From the NCBI GenBank assembly GCA_021736335.1, contig JAIPGC010000002.1, positions 1-64,000 on the forward strand: DNA of 64,000 nucleotides, written 5' to 3'. The DNA is from Acholeplasmataceae bacterium. Lineage in GTDB: Bacteria > Bacillota_I > Bacilli_A > Acholeplasmatales > Acholeplasmataceae. The notes below the pieces were generated by a model. The model was not told the origin of the DNA, did not search any database, and saw only the letters and a program-made list of their open reading frames with translations. Positions 1 to 9,436 of this stretch are shown here, in pieces (the first letter of the stretch is position 1; each line of letters starts with the position of its first letter). Position numbers and translations under genes: made by a program.

Positions 1-876
1 GTCATCTTAGAAATCAATCCTAATTTTCCTAGAACTTTCGGTGATTTGGAAGTTCATTTAAGTGATATTGATTATGTGATTGAAGCTGATTATCCTGCAC
101 CTACACTTCCTGATGCAATTCCAAATGAGAAAGATATAACCATTGGTAAATACATTGCAGATCGTATAGAAGATGGTTCATCGATTCAACTTGGTATTGG
201 TGGGATTCCTAATGCAGTTGCTCAGCAACTTCTCCATAAGAAAGATTTAGGGATTCATACTGAAATGTTAACAACAGGTTTTATGCACTTGATTAAATCA
301 GGTGCAGCAAATGGTAAGAAGAAAACGATTCATCATGGAAAGCATATTTGTTGTTTCGCTTTAGGAACTCAAGAGCTTTATGATTTTATTGATAATAATC
401 CAAGTGTCCAAATTTTAAATGGAAACTATGTCAATGATCCTTACATCATTGGACTTAATGATCATCAGGTATCGATTAATACAACCATCGAAGTTGATTT
501 AACTGGTCAATGTGCCTCAGAATCGATTGGACATAAACAATTTAGTGGTACTGGTGGTCAAGTGGATACAGCAGTTGGTGCACAAAACTCCAAAGGTGGT
601 AAGAGCTTCATCACTTTGTATTCAACAGCAATGGTCAAAAATCCTGAAACAGGTGAAAGAGAAGAAATTTCTAAAATCGTTCCCTTCTTAAAACCTGGTG
701 CAGCTGTGACATTGTCCAGATCTGATGTAGACTATGTTGTAACAGAATATGGTTGTGTCTGCCTTCGTGGTACAACTGTTAAAGAACGGGTTGAATTATT
801 GATTAGCATTGCCCATCCTAAATTTAGAGAAAGCTTAAGAGCTGAGGCTATTCAATTAGGATATATAGGAGCTTAA
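1..876 (+). CDS. Acetyl-CoA hydrolase / butyryl-CoA (4-hydroxybutyrate) CoA-transferase, C-terminal part; 5' end outside window
   Basis: Frame open to window edge (VILEINPNFPRTFGDLEVHLSDIDYVIEADYP...); motifs CASESIGHKQFSGTGGQVD and VTEYGCVCLRGTTVKERVELLISIAHPKFR typical of the family. Confidence 0.88.
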   Translation, partial: VILEINPNFPRTFGDLEVHLSDIDYVIEADYPAPTLPDAIPNEKDITIGKYIADRIEDGSSIQLGIGGIPNAVAQQLLHKKDLGIHTEMLTTGFMHLIKSGAANGKKKTIHHGKHICCFALGTQELYDFIDNNPSVQILNGNYVNDPYIIGLNDHQVSINTTIEVDLTGQCASESIGHKQFSGTGGQVDTAVGAQNSKGGKSFITLYSTAMVKNPETGEREEISKIVPFLKPGAAVTLSRSDVDYVVTEYGCVCLRGTTVKERVELLISIAHPKFRESLRAEAIQLGYIGA

Positions 877-877
877 T

Positions 878-1699
878 ATGTCAATTCTTAATTTTAAAGG
901 TAGAAATATATTTTATGAAGTAACAGGAGAAGGCAAACCAATACTTATTCTAAATGGCATCATGATGTCCACTAAAAGTTGGGAACCTTTTGTTAAATCT
1001 TTTACTGCTCAAAATCAATTGATTCGTCTTGATTTTATTGATCAGGGTCAAAGTGATAAATTAGAAAATAGTGCCTATAATCAAGATATTCAAGTTGACA
1101 TCATTGAAGCATTGCTCAAAGAATTAGAAATACATAAAGTAAATCTTGTAGGGATATCTTATGGTGGTGAGGTTGCTACAATGTTTGCTATTAAGTTCCC
1201 ATTTATGGTTGATCGCATGGTCTTATTCAATACGACACCTTACACATCTCCCTGGCTTGCTGAAATTGGTCATCAATGGAATGCTATAGGTAAAACTAGA
1301 GATGGTGCGACTTATTATAAAGCAACCATACCTGTGATTTACTCACCAAGCTATTATGAAGCCAGACTTGATTGGATGAAAAAAAGAGAATCTTATTTAT
1401 TACCAATCTTTTCAAATCCTGTTTTCTTAGATGCTATGGAAAGATTAACTAACAGTGCTGAATCCTATGATGTTAGAAATGAATTGAATCAGATTACAGC
1501 TCCAACATTAATTGTTGCTGCTGATGAAGATTATTTGACACCTATCTCCAATCAAAAAGAACTTCATAAGCAAATCAAGCAATCAGAAATTGTTATTTTA
1601 CCTGGAGTAGGTCATGCATCTATGTATGAAAGACCACTGCTCTTTGTTACATTAGTTCTAGGCTTTATCAATGCCTTAGAAACTGAATATAAAATCTAG
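878..1699 (+). CDS. Alpha/beta hydrolase (1 of 3 in tandem)
   Basis: Nucleophile elbow GISYGGE, acid AADEDYLTP, His GVGHAS; 1 bp after the CoA-transferase stop. Confidence 0.85.
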   Translation: MSILNFKGRNIFYEVTGEGKPILILNGIMMSTKSWEPFVKSFTAQNQLIRLDFIDQGQSDKLENSAYNQDIQVDIIEALLKELEIHKVNLVGISYGGEVATMFAIKFPFMVDRMVLFNTTPYTSPWLAEIGHQWNAIGKTRDGATYYKATIPVIYSPSYYEARLDWMKKRESYLLPIFSNPVFLDAMERLTNSAESYDVRNELNQITAPTLIVAADEDYLTPISNQKELHKQIKQSEIVILPGVGHASMYERPLLFVTLVLGFINALETEYKI

Positions 1700-1710
1700 G
1701 AGGCATCAAA

Positions 1711-2598
1711 ATGGAAAAGAAGCATATCACACTTAAGAATGGTGAAGTCATTGCTTATATTGATCAAGGTGAGGGAGAAAAAACGATTGTACTTATTCAT
1801 GGAAATTTTTCATCTTCTCTACATTTTTCTCCACTTCTATCTCGATTACCTAAAAATATGAGAGTTCTAGCTCCAGACCTTCGTGGTTATGGAGATTCAA
1901 GCTACTACCGTAGAATCAGCAGTTTAGCAGAGCTAGCAACTGATGTACATTTATTTATGGAAGCATTAGGGGTTAAAAAGGCTTTTATTGTAGGTTGGTC
2001 ACTTGGTGGAGGTGTCGCATTAGAACTTGCAGCAAGTTATCCTAAAGACGTTTTAAAGCTTGTTTTAATCAACTCAACGACACATAGAGGTTATCCTGTG
2101 TTTAAGAAGAATGAACTAGGTCAACCTTTGGTTGGTCAAGTATATGAATCAGCTGATGAATTAGGCAAAGATCAAGTTCAAGTGGTTCCATTGCTTGAAG
2201 CACAAAAAAATAAGAATTTCGCGATGATGAGTTATATATTTGATTTGACAATCTATACAGTTAAAAAACCTAGTGCAGAAGACAACAAGCTTTGGATTGA
2301 TGAATCATTAAAACAAAAGAATCTAATTGATGCAGACTGGGCACTTGCAAATTTAAATATGTCTGACATCCATAATTTCTATAATGCAGGTACGCAAAAT
2401 ATCAATAAGATCAAATGTCCTGTACTTCACACTTGGGGAAATAAAGATATTGTTGTTCCTGAATACATGGTTAAAGAAAATGTTAAAGCTTTAGAAAAGA
2501 ATTCTACTTTGATAGTGTATGAGAATTGTGGGCATTCTCCTTTGGTCGATGTGCCTGACCAGCTTACAAAAGACATACTCAATTTTATCAATCAATAA
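1711..2598 (+). CDS. Alpha/beta hydrolase (2 of 3)
   Basis: HGNFSSS oxyanion region, GWSLGGG elbow, WGNKDIVVP, NCGHSP; RBS ctaggaggc. Confidence 0.87.
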   Translation: MEKKHITLKNGEVIAYIDQGEGEKTIVLIHGNFSSSLHFSPLLSRLPKNMRVLAPDLRGYGDSSYYRRISSLAELATDVHLFMEALGVKKAFIVGWSLGGGVALELAASYPKDVLKLVLINSTTHRGYPVFKKNELGQPLVGQVYESADELGKDQVQVVPLLEAQKNKNFAMMSYIFDLTIYTVKKPSAEDNKLWIDESLKQKNLIDADWALANLNMSDIHNFYNAGTQNINKIKCPVLHTWGNKDIVVPEYMVKENVKALEKNSTLIVYENCGHSPLVDVPDQLTKDILNFINQ

Positions 2599-2620
2599 AA
2601 GGGCACTTTGCCCTTTTTAT
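2597..2620 (+). terminator. Rho-independent terminator between hydrolases 2 and 3
   Basis: AAAAGGGCA-CTT-TGCCCTTTT + T tract. Confidence 0.7.
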
Positions 2621-2636
2621 TTTAGGAGCTAAAAAA

Positions 2637-3425
2637 ATGAAAATTAAAGATTTTAATTTATTTGTAGAAGATTTAGGAAACCCTCTTGGTGAAGTGATTG
2701 TATTTTTAAATGGTGTGATGGCATCAACAAATAGTTGGTATACCATCATGAAACCATTTATCGATTTGGGATATCGCGTCGTCTTGCATGATTTTAAAGG
2801 ACAACTCAAATCTGATAAACCTGATGGTCCATATACTTTTTTTGAACATGCAGAAGAAACAATCATGATTCTAAAAAACTTAAATATTAAAAAAGCTCAT
2901 TTTATAGGAACCAGTTATGGTGGTGAGGTTGCTATGAGAATTGGTTTTACATATCCAGATTTTGTCCAATCACTTGTCATCATAGATTCAGTTAGCGAGA
3001 CTGATCAAAAGATGGTTGAAGAGATTAATCATTGGATTGAGTTATGCGAAAAAGGTGATGGGTATGCATTCTTTTGGGGAATGGCAAAAAGCATATATGG
3101 TCCAAAATTCATGAATGAGAATAAAGACTTTTTGGAAAGAAGAGCTCAAGCGACCAGACAAGTTGATCCCAGTTATTTCAAGGGTCAAATCACCTTATAT
3201 AAGACATTTAATGATGATGTCTATATGACCAGTCATTTGAAAGAGATAACAGCACAAACGCTTATTATATGCGGCAAAGATGATATACTCAAACCTCCTA
3301 AATTTTCAAAGATGATTCATGATGAAATTAAGAACAGTCAATTGGTGCTACTAGAGGATTGTGGGCATGTTGCTATTTTTGAAAAGTCAGATGAGATTAT
3401 TGAATTAATTAAAGCATGGATATAA
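2637..3425 (+). CDS. Alpha/beta hydrolase (3 of 3)
   Basis: GTSYGGE elbow, CGKDDILKP, DCGHVA; RBS taggagct; N-terminus resembles hydrolase 1 (LNGVMASTNSW vs LNGIMMSTKSW). Confidence 0.85.
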   Translation: MKIKDFNLFVEDLGNPLGEVIVFLNGVMASTNSWYTIMKPFIDLGYRVVLHDFKGQLKSDKPDGPYTFFEHAEETIMILKNLNIKKAHFIGTSYGGEVAMRIGFTYPDFVQSLVIIDSVSETDQKMVEEINHWIELCEKGDGYAFFWGMAKSIYGPKFMNENKDFLERRAQATRQVDPSYFKGQITLYKTFNDDVYMTSHLKEITAQTLIICGKDDILKPPKFSKMIHDEIKNSQLVLLEDCGHVAIFEKSDEIIELIKAWI

Positions 3426-3530
3426 TGTTCTTACATTTTTCTTAAGTCTCTTATATTATTTTGAATATCAAGGTATAATTAGAATATAGTATAGATGAGT
3501 GTTTTTATTCTAGTAAAGGAGATATCCATA

Positions 3531-5069
3531 ATGAACATTTATATGTGGCTAATACTTATACTTATTAGTTTCTTGTCAGTTACATTTTTAGTGCGACTAC
3601 ATCAAATCAGACAATTCAAGGAATATAGATATTTTCGATTCTATGGATATGTATTAGTAATATGGTCTGTCATCACCATCTTAAGAAATGTTGTTAGTGA
3701 ACCTTTCTTTATTTATCATCTCGGATTTTTAGTTTACCCGATTGTTTTCTTGATTGTCAGTTTCTTATACATGACCATTAAGATATATATTGGTGGACAA
3801 GTAAGTCAATATTTAAAGATCTTTGTTTTGGTTTTCTTTTTGATTGACCTAGCTGTCTCTTTGACGAACAGCTTACACCAATGGGTACTTAAATTGGAAT
3901 ACTCAAGTTCAATATCAACAGAAGCATTTTCAACAGCATCAATTGGTGTGTTTTTCTATATCCATACTATGGTATGTTATCTCTTGATGTTCATGGGACT
4001 TTATTACTTACTTAAATTATTCATTATCAACTTCAAAAGAGAAAAAGACATGTATCCATTCATCATGTTTTTCTCAAGTATATTATTAGGAATTATCTTA
4101 AACATCATTCATGTATTCTTTTTTCCATTCGTCATTGACCCTACCTACATTTTCATGGTCGTTGTTGGAGTAATCATGCTCAATATATTTAGGAATAGAG
4201 ATTTGAGATTGATACTTCATGCTAATGGGAATAAAGATATTCTAGATCATTCAAGGGAGATGCACATCATCTCAACACACCAAGGTATGGTCATCGATTG
4301 CTCAAGGAATTTGAAAGTTAAATATAAAGAATTAATCAGTGCTGGAGTTACTCTAAAAGACTTAAAAGATAAGCTTAAAGAAACATCAATTCTCTATATC
4401 AATGACAGAGAATTAGTAGATGATTTTGATTCAACTAAACGTTATTATCATGTGAAAGAACAACGTATCAAAATGCCTCATTTCAGATACTTTGGAAGAC
4501 TCACTTTACTTTATGAAGAAACAGCAGATATCAAGTTAATTAGTGAAATGGATCGTATCATGTCACACGACCTGATGACTGGATTATATAATAGAAATTA
4601 CTTTGAAAATCAGATTCCAATACTAGAGAATACGAATAATAACTTTGGTGTCATTATCATTGATGTTGATGGACTAAAATTGCATAATGATTATTTAGGA
4701 CATAAATCGGGTGATGAGTTGTTGATTAACTTCTTAAATATGATGTTACAGATATGTAATGAAAATGAAGAGCTTATTCCTATCAGACTTGGTGGAGATG
4801 AATTCTTACTGATACATAAGCATGGCGATTTAGAATTACTAGAAAAAATAGCACAAGACTTGACAACAAAAGGTTTAGCAGAAGATCCAATAAAGAGTAT
4901 TTATTTCTCATATGGCATTTCTATTAGAGATCAAAAAAGAAGCAAGTTCTCAACTGTCTTAAGAGATGCAGATGCAAATCTGTATATAATGAAGGAAAAG
5001 AAGATAGATGCTAAGAAAGTTTTAGAGAAGAAATTTAAAGCCCTTGAAGCTAAAATAACTAATTCTTGA
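3531..5069 (+). CDS. Membrane-anchored GGDEF diguanylate cyclase
   Basis: Multiple N-terminal TM segments; DLMTGLYNRNYF and RLGGDEFLLI; RBS aaaggagat before ATG 3531 supports this start over 3495. Confidence 0.87.
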   Translation: MNIYMWLILILISFLSVTFLVRLHQIRQFKEYRYFRFYGYVLVIWSVITILRNVVSEPFFIYHLGFLVYPIVFLIVSFLYMTIKIYIGGQVSQYLKIFVLVFFLIDLAVSLTNSLHQWVLKLEYSSSISTEAFSTASIGVFFYIHTMVCYLLMFMGLYYLLKLFIINFKREKDMYPFIMFFSSILLGIILNIIHVFFFPFVIDPTYIFMVVVGVIMLNIFRNRDLRLILHANGNKDILDHSREMHIISTHQGMVIDCSRNLKVKYKELISAGVTLKDLKDKLKETSILYINDRELVDDFDSTKRYYHVKEQRIKMPHFRYFGRLTLLYEETADIKLISEMDRIMSHDLMTGLYNRNYFENQIPILENTNNNFGVIIIDVDGLKLHNDYLGHKSGDELLINFLNMMLQICNENEELIPIRLGGDEFLLIHKHGDLELLEKIAQDLTTKGLAEDPIKSIYFSYGISIRDQKRSKFSTVLRDADANLYIMKEKKIDAKKVLEKKFKALEAKITNS

Positions 5070-5118
5070 TTAAGATATTAAAGTGTTAATGACAGTTTTA
5101 TAAAGACATATTTATAAG

Positions 5119-5152
5119 AAAGGTATAGCGATATGCCTTTTTGTTTTTTTTG
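5119..5152 (+). terminator. Rho-independent terminator after GGDEF gene
   Basis: AAGGTATA-GCGA-TATGCCTT (one GU) + T-rich tract. Confidence 0.6.
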
Positions 5153-5224
5153 TATGTTTAGTATTTATAAACTTATTGGGTATTTTTATCTTTTTATATA
5201 TTTGCTAAATAGATCAATTTGTGT

Positions 5225-6010
5225 CTTCACTCACAATCAATGACATGATGAGAAAAAATAGAACTTAATATTCTAAGTGGACAGACGAGAAAGAATAGAT
5301 GAAGATCTTTCGTGAATGGATTGTGGTGTCCAGGAGTTCTAACTGCATAGAAAAAAAAGCTTACATCTTTATATAGAAAGAGACAATTTAAAAATGATAA
5401 GGAGAATAGGATAGAAAAACCTTGGTAAAAATTAAGACTCAATCTCTTACATGACTTTAAAAAGAAGAAGAAATAGAAATCATACATCTATATTACTAAG
5501 TATCCATAAAGATATAAAAATGGAAAACAATAAATACAAGTTGCATCTTTTTAAAATTTGAGAGTTTAAAAAAATCATCTCCCAAATGAAAAAGACAAAC
5601 CGGATAAAGAGTAGGTTGATCTGAATCTTGGAAAAACTCAAGATATTGGATTTAACACAATCAGATAAAAAAGTTACTTAGAAGTTAGGTATGTATAATT
5701 CATCAAAAGAAAATGGCTCTAAAAAAAGAGACATACCTATATGAAAAAAGAAGTAGTAGATCAAGCAAGTTTGAATGAAATCTGCAAACCATCAAAAAGT
5801 GCAAAAATACGTGATTTCAGCTTCTGAGAGCATAAGACATACAAATATCCATCTAACGATAGTTCAATCGCTCAAAACGTACTCTCGTATTTAATTATCA
5901 TACTCATTATCAAGTTATTACCTAGTTTAATGACGGTAGAAGTTGTCTTTTATGCAAACAAATATAGCAATTCAAATATTTCAAAGGTCATTAAAGTCTA
6001 TAGAATTAAC
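5225..6010 (+). pseudogene. Decayed coding remnant, possibly an IS3-family transposase
   Basis: About 1.1 kb without an intact ORF in a compact genome. Plus-strand fragments MRKNRT*YSKWTDEKE*MKIFREWIVV and EHKTYKYPSNDSSIAQNVLSY look like pieces of IS3 OrfA/OrfB, broken by stops and frameshifts. Confidence 0.35.
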
Positions 6011-6240
6011 TTTTCTATTTCATATTTGTGCTTATAATATATATTATGTTAACCTATAGTTGATAACGTAACTGTGCGGTTAATGGGTTTCGTGTGGATA
6101 TGTTGTTTATGTTGTTAACTCAAAACTTCGGCTTCTACGCGGGTTAAAGGCTATGAACTATCGAAAATTGACAAATACTAAACTTATATTTCTCATATCT
6201 CAAAAAAACGCAAATATGATACAATATATATGGTGATAAT

Positions 6241-7224
6241 ATGCGGAAAAAAACTATTTTAATCATTTTTACAGGTGGAACAATATCAATGCAGAAACCT
6301 GATGCTTCAAGTAAGGCTGATATTACAGACAATCAAATAGAGTTATTAGCTAACATTTCATCTGAACTGCAAAGCATTGAACTGAGATCACATCAGTTTT
6401 CTTTGAAACCATCGCCCTCTGTAACTCCAAAAGATATGCTCATATTGGCTCAACTGACTGATTCATATCTACTCAATCCTGATATCGATGGGGTAGTAAT
6501 TACTCATGGAACAGACACAATTGAAGAGAGTGCTTACTTCCTAGATTTGTTCTTAGAATCAAAAAAACCAGTTGTTTTCACTGGTTCTATGCGTTCATTC
6601 TCAGAGCTCGGATATGATGGATTAAGCAATCTTGTGTCTTCTATTCGTGTTGCTGCTTCTGATGATTCCATCAAAAAAGGTGTTTTATTAGTGATGAACG
6701 ATGAAATCAACGCGGCTTCTGAAGTAACGAAAACACATACATTGGCACTAGATACTTTTAAATCGATGGAGTTTGGTCCTATCGGTATTGTTGATGAAGA
6801 GAACGTTTTATACTATCATGATGCTCATCATAAACAGATTTCATTAAAGCCTGAATCGTTAAATGCAACTGTTGAAATTGTAAAAGCATATTCAGGTTCA
6901 AGTTCACTTATACTAAACTTACTTATTGAGCATGGTGTAAAAGGTATTGTCATAGAAGCTCTTGGTAGAGGTAATGTTCCTCCACAAATGATCGATGGTA
7001 TCACATTAGCAATAAATCAAGGAATTCCCGTAGTATTAACATCTCGCTGCCCAATGGGTCGTGTATTGGATACTTATGGTTATATAGGTGGAGGTCACCA
7101 CTTAAAACGACTTGGTGTTATTTTTGCTGAAAATCTAAACAGTCAAAAAGCTCGCATCAAATTATTGATTGCGATTAACGCTCTTAAAACTCAACAAGAA
7201 ATAATTTCTTTTTTTAAAGATTAA
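6241..7224 (+). CDS. L-asparaginase
   Basis: IFTGGTISM and VITHGTDTIEESAYFLDLFLESKKPVVFTGSMR signatures. Confidence 0.95.
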   Translation: MRKKTILIIFTGGTISMQKPDASSKADITDNQIELLANISSELQSIELRSHQFSLKPSPSVTPKDMLILAQLTDSYLLNPDIDGVVITHGTDTIEESAYFLDLFLESKKPVVFTGSMRSFSELGYDGLSNLVSSIRVAASDDSIKKGVLLVMNDEINAASEVTKTHTLALDTFKSMEFGPIGIVDEENVLYYHDAHHKQISLKPESLNATVEIVKAYSGSSSLILNLLIEHGVKGIVIEALGRGNVPPQMIDGITLAINQGIPVVLTSRCPMGRVLDTYGYIGGGHHLKRLGVIFAENLNSQKARIKLLIAINALKTQQEIISFFKD

Positions 7225-7238
7225 TATGGAGAGTAGTT

Positions 7239-7919
7239 ATGAAGTTTATTTCAGGTCTTAGAAATAACAAAACATTTGTTTCTTCTTTTTCACTTCTCAC
7301 TTTTCTAATTTCTACTTTGGGTATTGGATTATTGATTGGTCGCATTTTTATTGATGAACTCGCATTCGACAGATTTTTAGTTACAATCTTTTATTTTACA
7401 ACTCAAAGTAATCTTCTGGTGTTTGCAGTTTTGTTTCTATTTCTTCTCAAAAAAAATCACAAGAAATGGTTTAAAATTATTAGCCTCATAGCCTTAATCG
7501 ACATCACAATTACTGGCTTAGTATTTCATATTTTTCTGACAACATTTGTCGCAAATATAAATTTCATGCAGCACCTATTACATACAATAATTCCTCTACT
7601 TTATATTGCATTTTATATTGTCATTTTAGACACCAATTTTAAACTCAATCAATTTTGGATTGGACTGATTCATCCATTCATTTTTCTAGTTTCCGTATTC
7701 ACTTGGATTCATCCTTTTTTTGGAGACAGAATAGAACAGATTATGCTTGATTTTCAAGGTGCGTCTTATGTTTATCCATTCTTAGATCCAGCCACATATA
7801 ACAATGGTTTTGCTGGATTATTACTATTTAATTTGGGATTATTAATGCCATTGATTATACTGATTACGATTGTCATGATATTTCTCAAATCTAAAATTGA
7901 AGGAAAAATTAATCATTAA
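7239..7919 (+). CDS. Pr6Pr-family integral membrane protein
   Basis: Six predicted TM segments; FYFTTQSNLL and LHTIIPLLYI patterns typical of the family. Confidence 0.65.
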   Translation: MKFISGLRNNKTFVSSFSLLTFLISTLGIGLLIGRIFIDELAFDRFLVTIFYFTTQSNLLVFAVLFLFLLKKNHKKWFKIISLIALIDITITGLVFHIFLTTFVANINFMQHLLHTIIPLLYIAFYIVILDTNFKLNQFWIGLIHPFIFLVSVFTWIHPFFGDRIEQIMLDFQGASYVYPFLDPATYNNGFAGLLLFNLGLLMPLIILITIVMIFLKSKIEGKINH

Positions 7920-7965
7920 CTACTTCTTAAAAATTCAAAAATAACTCATCACATCAGGAGGCAAA

Positions 7966-9126
7966 ATGAAACGACTAACTCATTTTCTTTTTACAATTAT
8001 ATCTCTTTTAGTTATTATTATCTTGTCTTCTACTACTCAAAATATTTTTGCAGCAGATGATACTATAACATATGATGCTGTATATTTTGCATCTCATTGG
8101 TGTTCTGATTGTCAAGGTCTAGAAGATGATGGCGTCATTGAAATGCTAGAAAATCAAGGTTATCTTGTACTTATTTATTATCTTGAGGATGATGAAAATA
8201 TACCTCAATTATTAAGTGATTATCAGTATACTTATGATTTCCCTTTATCTGAAGCTCAAGTCCCTGTGCTGTTTGTTGGTTCAACTTATTTTGCAGGAAG
8301 AACAGCTATTAGAGAAGGTGTTCTAAATAATGAGATTCAACAAATCATGGATACTGAATCTTTATTACCTCTTGAATCGTCTATTCCAAGCAGCTTCTCA
8401 TTAGTTTATTTTATACTTTTAGGAATAGTAGATGGTATCAATCCGTGTGCAATTGCCATGCTGCTACTATTTATTTCACTACTTCGTTTCACCAAAAACA
8501 AACGTATTCTTATTGGTGTTAGCTTAACATTTATTTCTGCAATATTCATTAGTTACTTTTCATTTGGTACATTCCTCTATCAGTTTATGGATCAATTTAA
8601 TTCTGGATCTTTCATTGTAAGAGCAATTCCATGGATCATTGCAGCAATTGCCTTATTCCTATTTTTCCTTAACATGTATGATTTTTTTATTACCTCTAGC
8701 AAGAGGTATGACAAGGTTAAAAATCAATTGCCAAAAGGGATTCAAAAGTTTAACAAAAAGCTCATGGCAGCATTTACCAAGCATATGGATGAAGGTAGTT
8801 GGAGTTTATACTTGATAACTTTTGTCATCGGACTTGTTATTTCTTTAACTGAGTTTTTATGTACAGGGCAAGCATATTTAACCGCCATTTTAACACTCAT
8901 TCATAGTACGGAATATGTTGGTCGAGGTGTCATTTTACTTCTATTTTATAACTTGATATTTGTACTTCCATTAATTATCATTTCTTTGATTGCTGTACTT
9001 TCTCAATCAATAACTCCTATTGCTGCATTCATGAGAGAGCGCTTAAATCTAATTAAACTTTTTAGTGCATTAGTCTTTTTTGCAATATTTGTTTATTATT
9101 TGTTTTTTGTCATTCTAGTGAAATGA
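7966..9126 (+). CDS. Thioredoxin-like domain fused to a CcdA/DsbD-like membrane domain
   Basis: Signal peptide, ASHWCSDCQGLED (CxxC), then DGINPCAIAMLLLFISLL and EFLCTGQAYLTAIL matching the two CcdA cysteines. Confidence 0.82.
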   Translation: MKRLTHFLFTIISLLVIIILSSTTQNIFAADDTITYDAVYFASHWCSDCQGLEDDGVIEMLENQGYLVLIYYLEDDENIPQLLSDYQYTYDFPLSEAQVPVLFVGSTYFAGRTAIREGVLNNEIQQIMDTESLLPLESSIPSSFSLVYFILLGIVDGINPCAIAMLLLFISLLRFTKNKRILIGVSLTFISAIFISYFSFGTFLYQFMDQFNSGSFIVRAIPWIIAAIALFLFFLNMYDFFITSSKRYDKVKNQLPKGIQKFNKKLMAAFTKHMDEGSWSLYLITFVIGLVISLTEFLCTGQAYLTAILTLIHSTEYVGRGVILLLFYNLIFVLPLIIISLIAVLSQSITPIAAFMRERLNLIKLFSALVFFAIFVYYLFFVILVK

Positions 9127-9136
9127 GGTTACCTAT

Positions 9137-9436
9137 ATGAAATATAAGATCATCATTAAAAACTCAAAAAACAAAGTTGTTTTTTCTGGTAAGCCAATTG
9201 CACTACCAATCAAAGAAAAAGCAATTATTGAAAAATCAATCGAGTTGTTTAGTGATCCTGAGCCATGTATTATTCATCAATCATATGCTTCCCAAAAACT
9301 TGTAGATGAATTTATGACTTTATTTCCAATATTACCACTTAGTGAATTTGGATTAGTTGACTATAAGCATAAACTTGACTTCATAAAAATCCCTGATATA
9401 GAAAAATGTTTTTTATCAATCGAGGTGAAAAAATGA
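9137..9436 (+). CDS. Hypothetical 99-aa protein
   Basis: Intact ORF; stop overlaps the ATG of the cysteine desulfurase (ATGA, 9433-9436). Confidence 0.6.
   Translation: MKYKIIIKNSKNKVVFSGKPIALPIKEKAIIEKSIELFSDPEPCIIHQSYASQKLVDEFMTLFPILPLSEFGLVDYKHKLDFIKIPDIEKCFLSIEVKK

Noticed and set aside
2588-2866. 92-aa antisense ORF
   Set aside because: Antisense to a well-supported alpha/beta hydrolase
5227-5487. 86-aa minus-strand ORF
   Set aside because: Low-complexity Phe/Leu-rich product in a decayed region; no RBS or family similarity
6144-6332. 62-aa minus-strand ORF
   Set aside because: Overlaps the asparaginase promoter and start; no coding features
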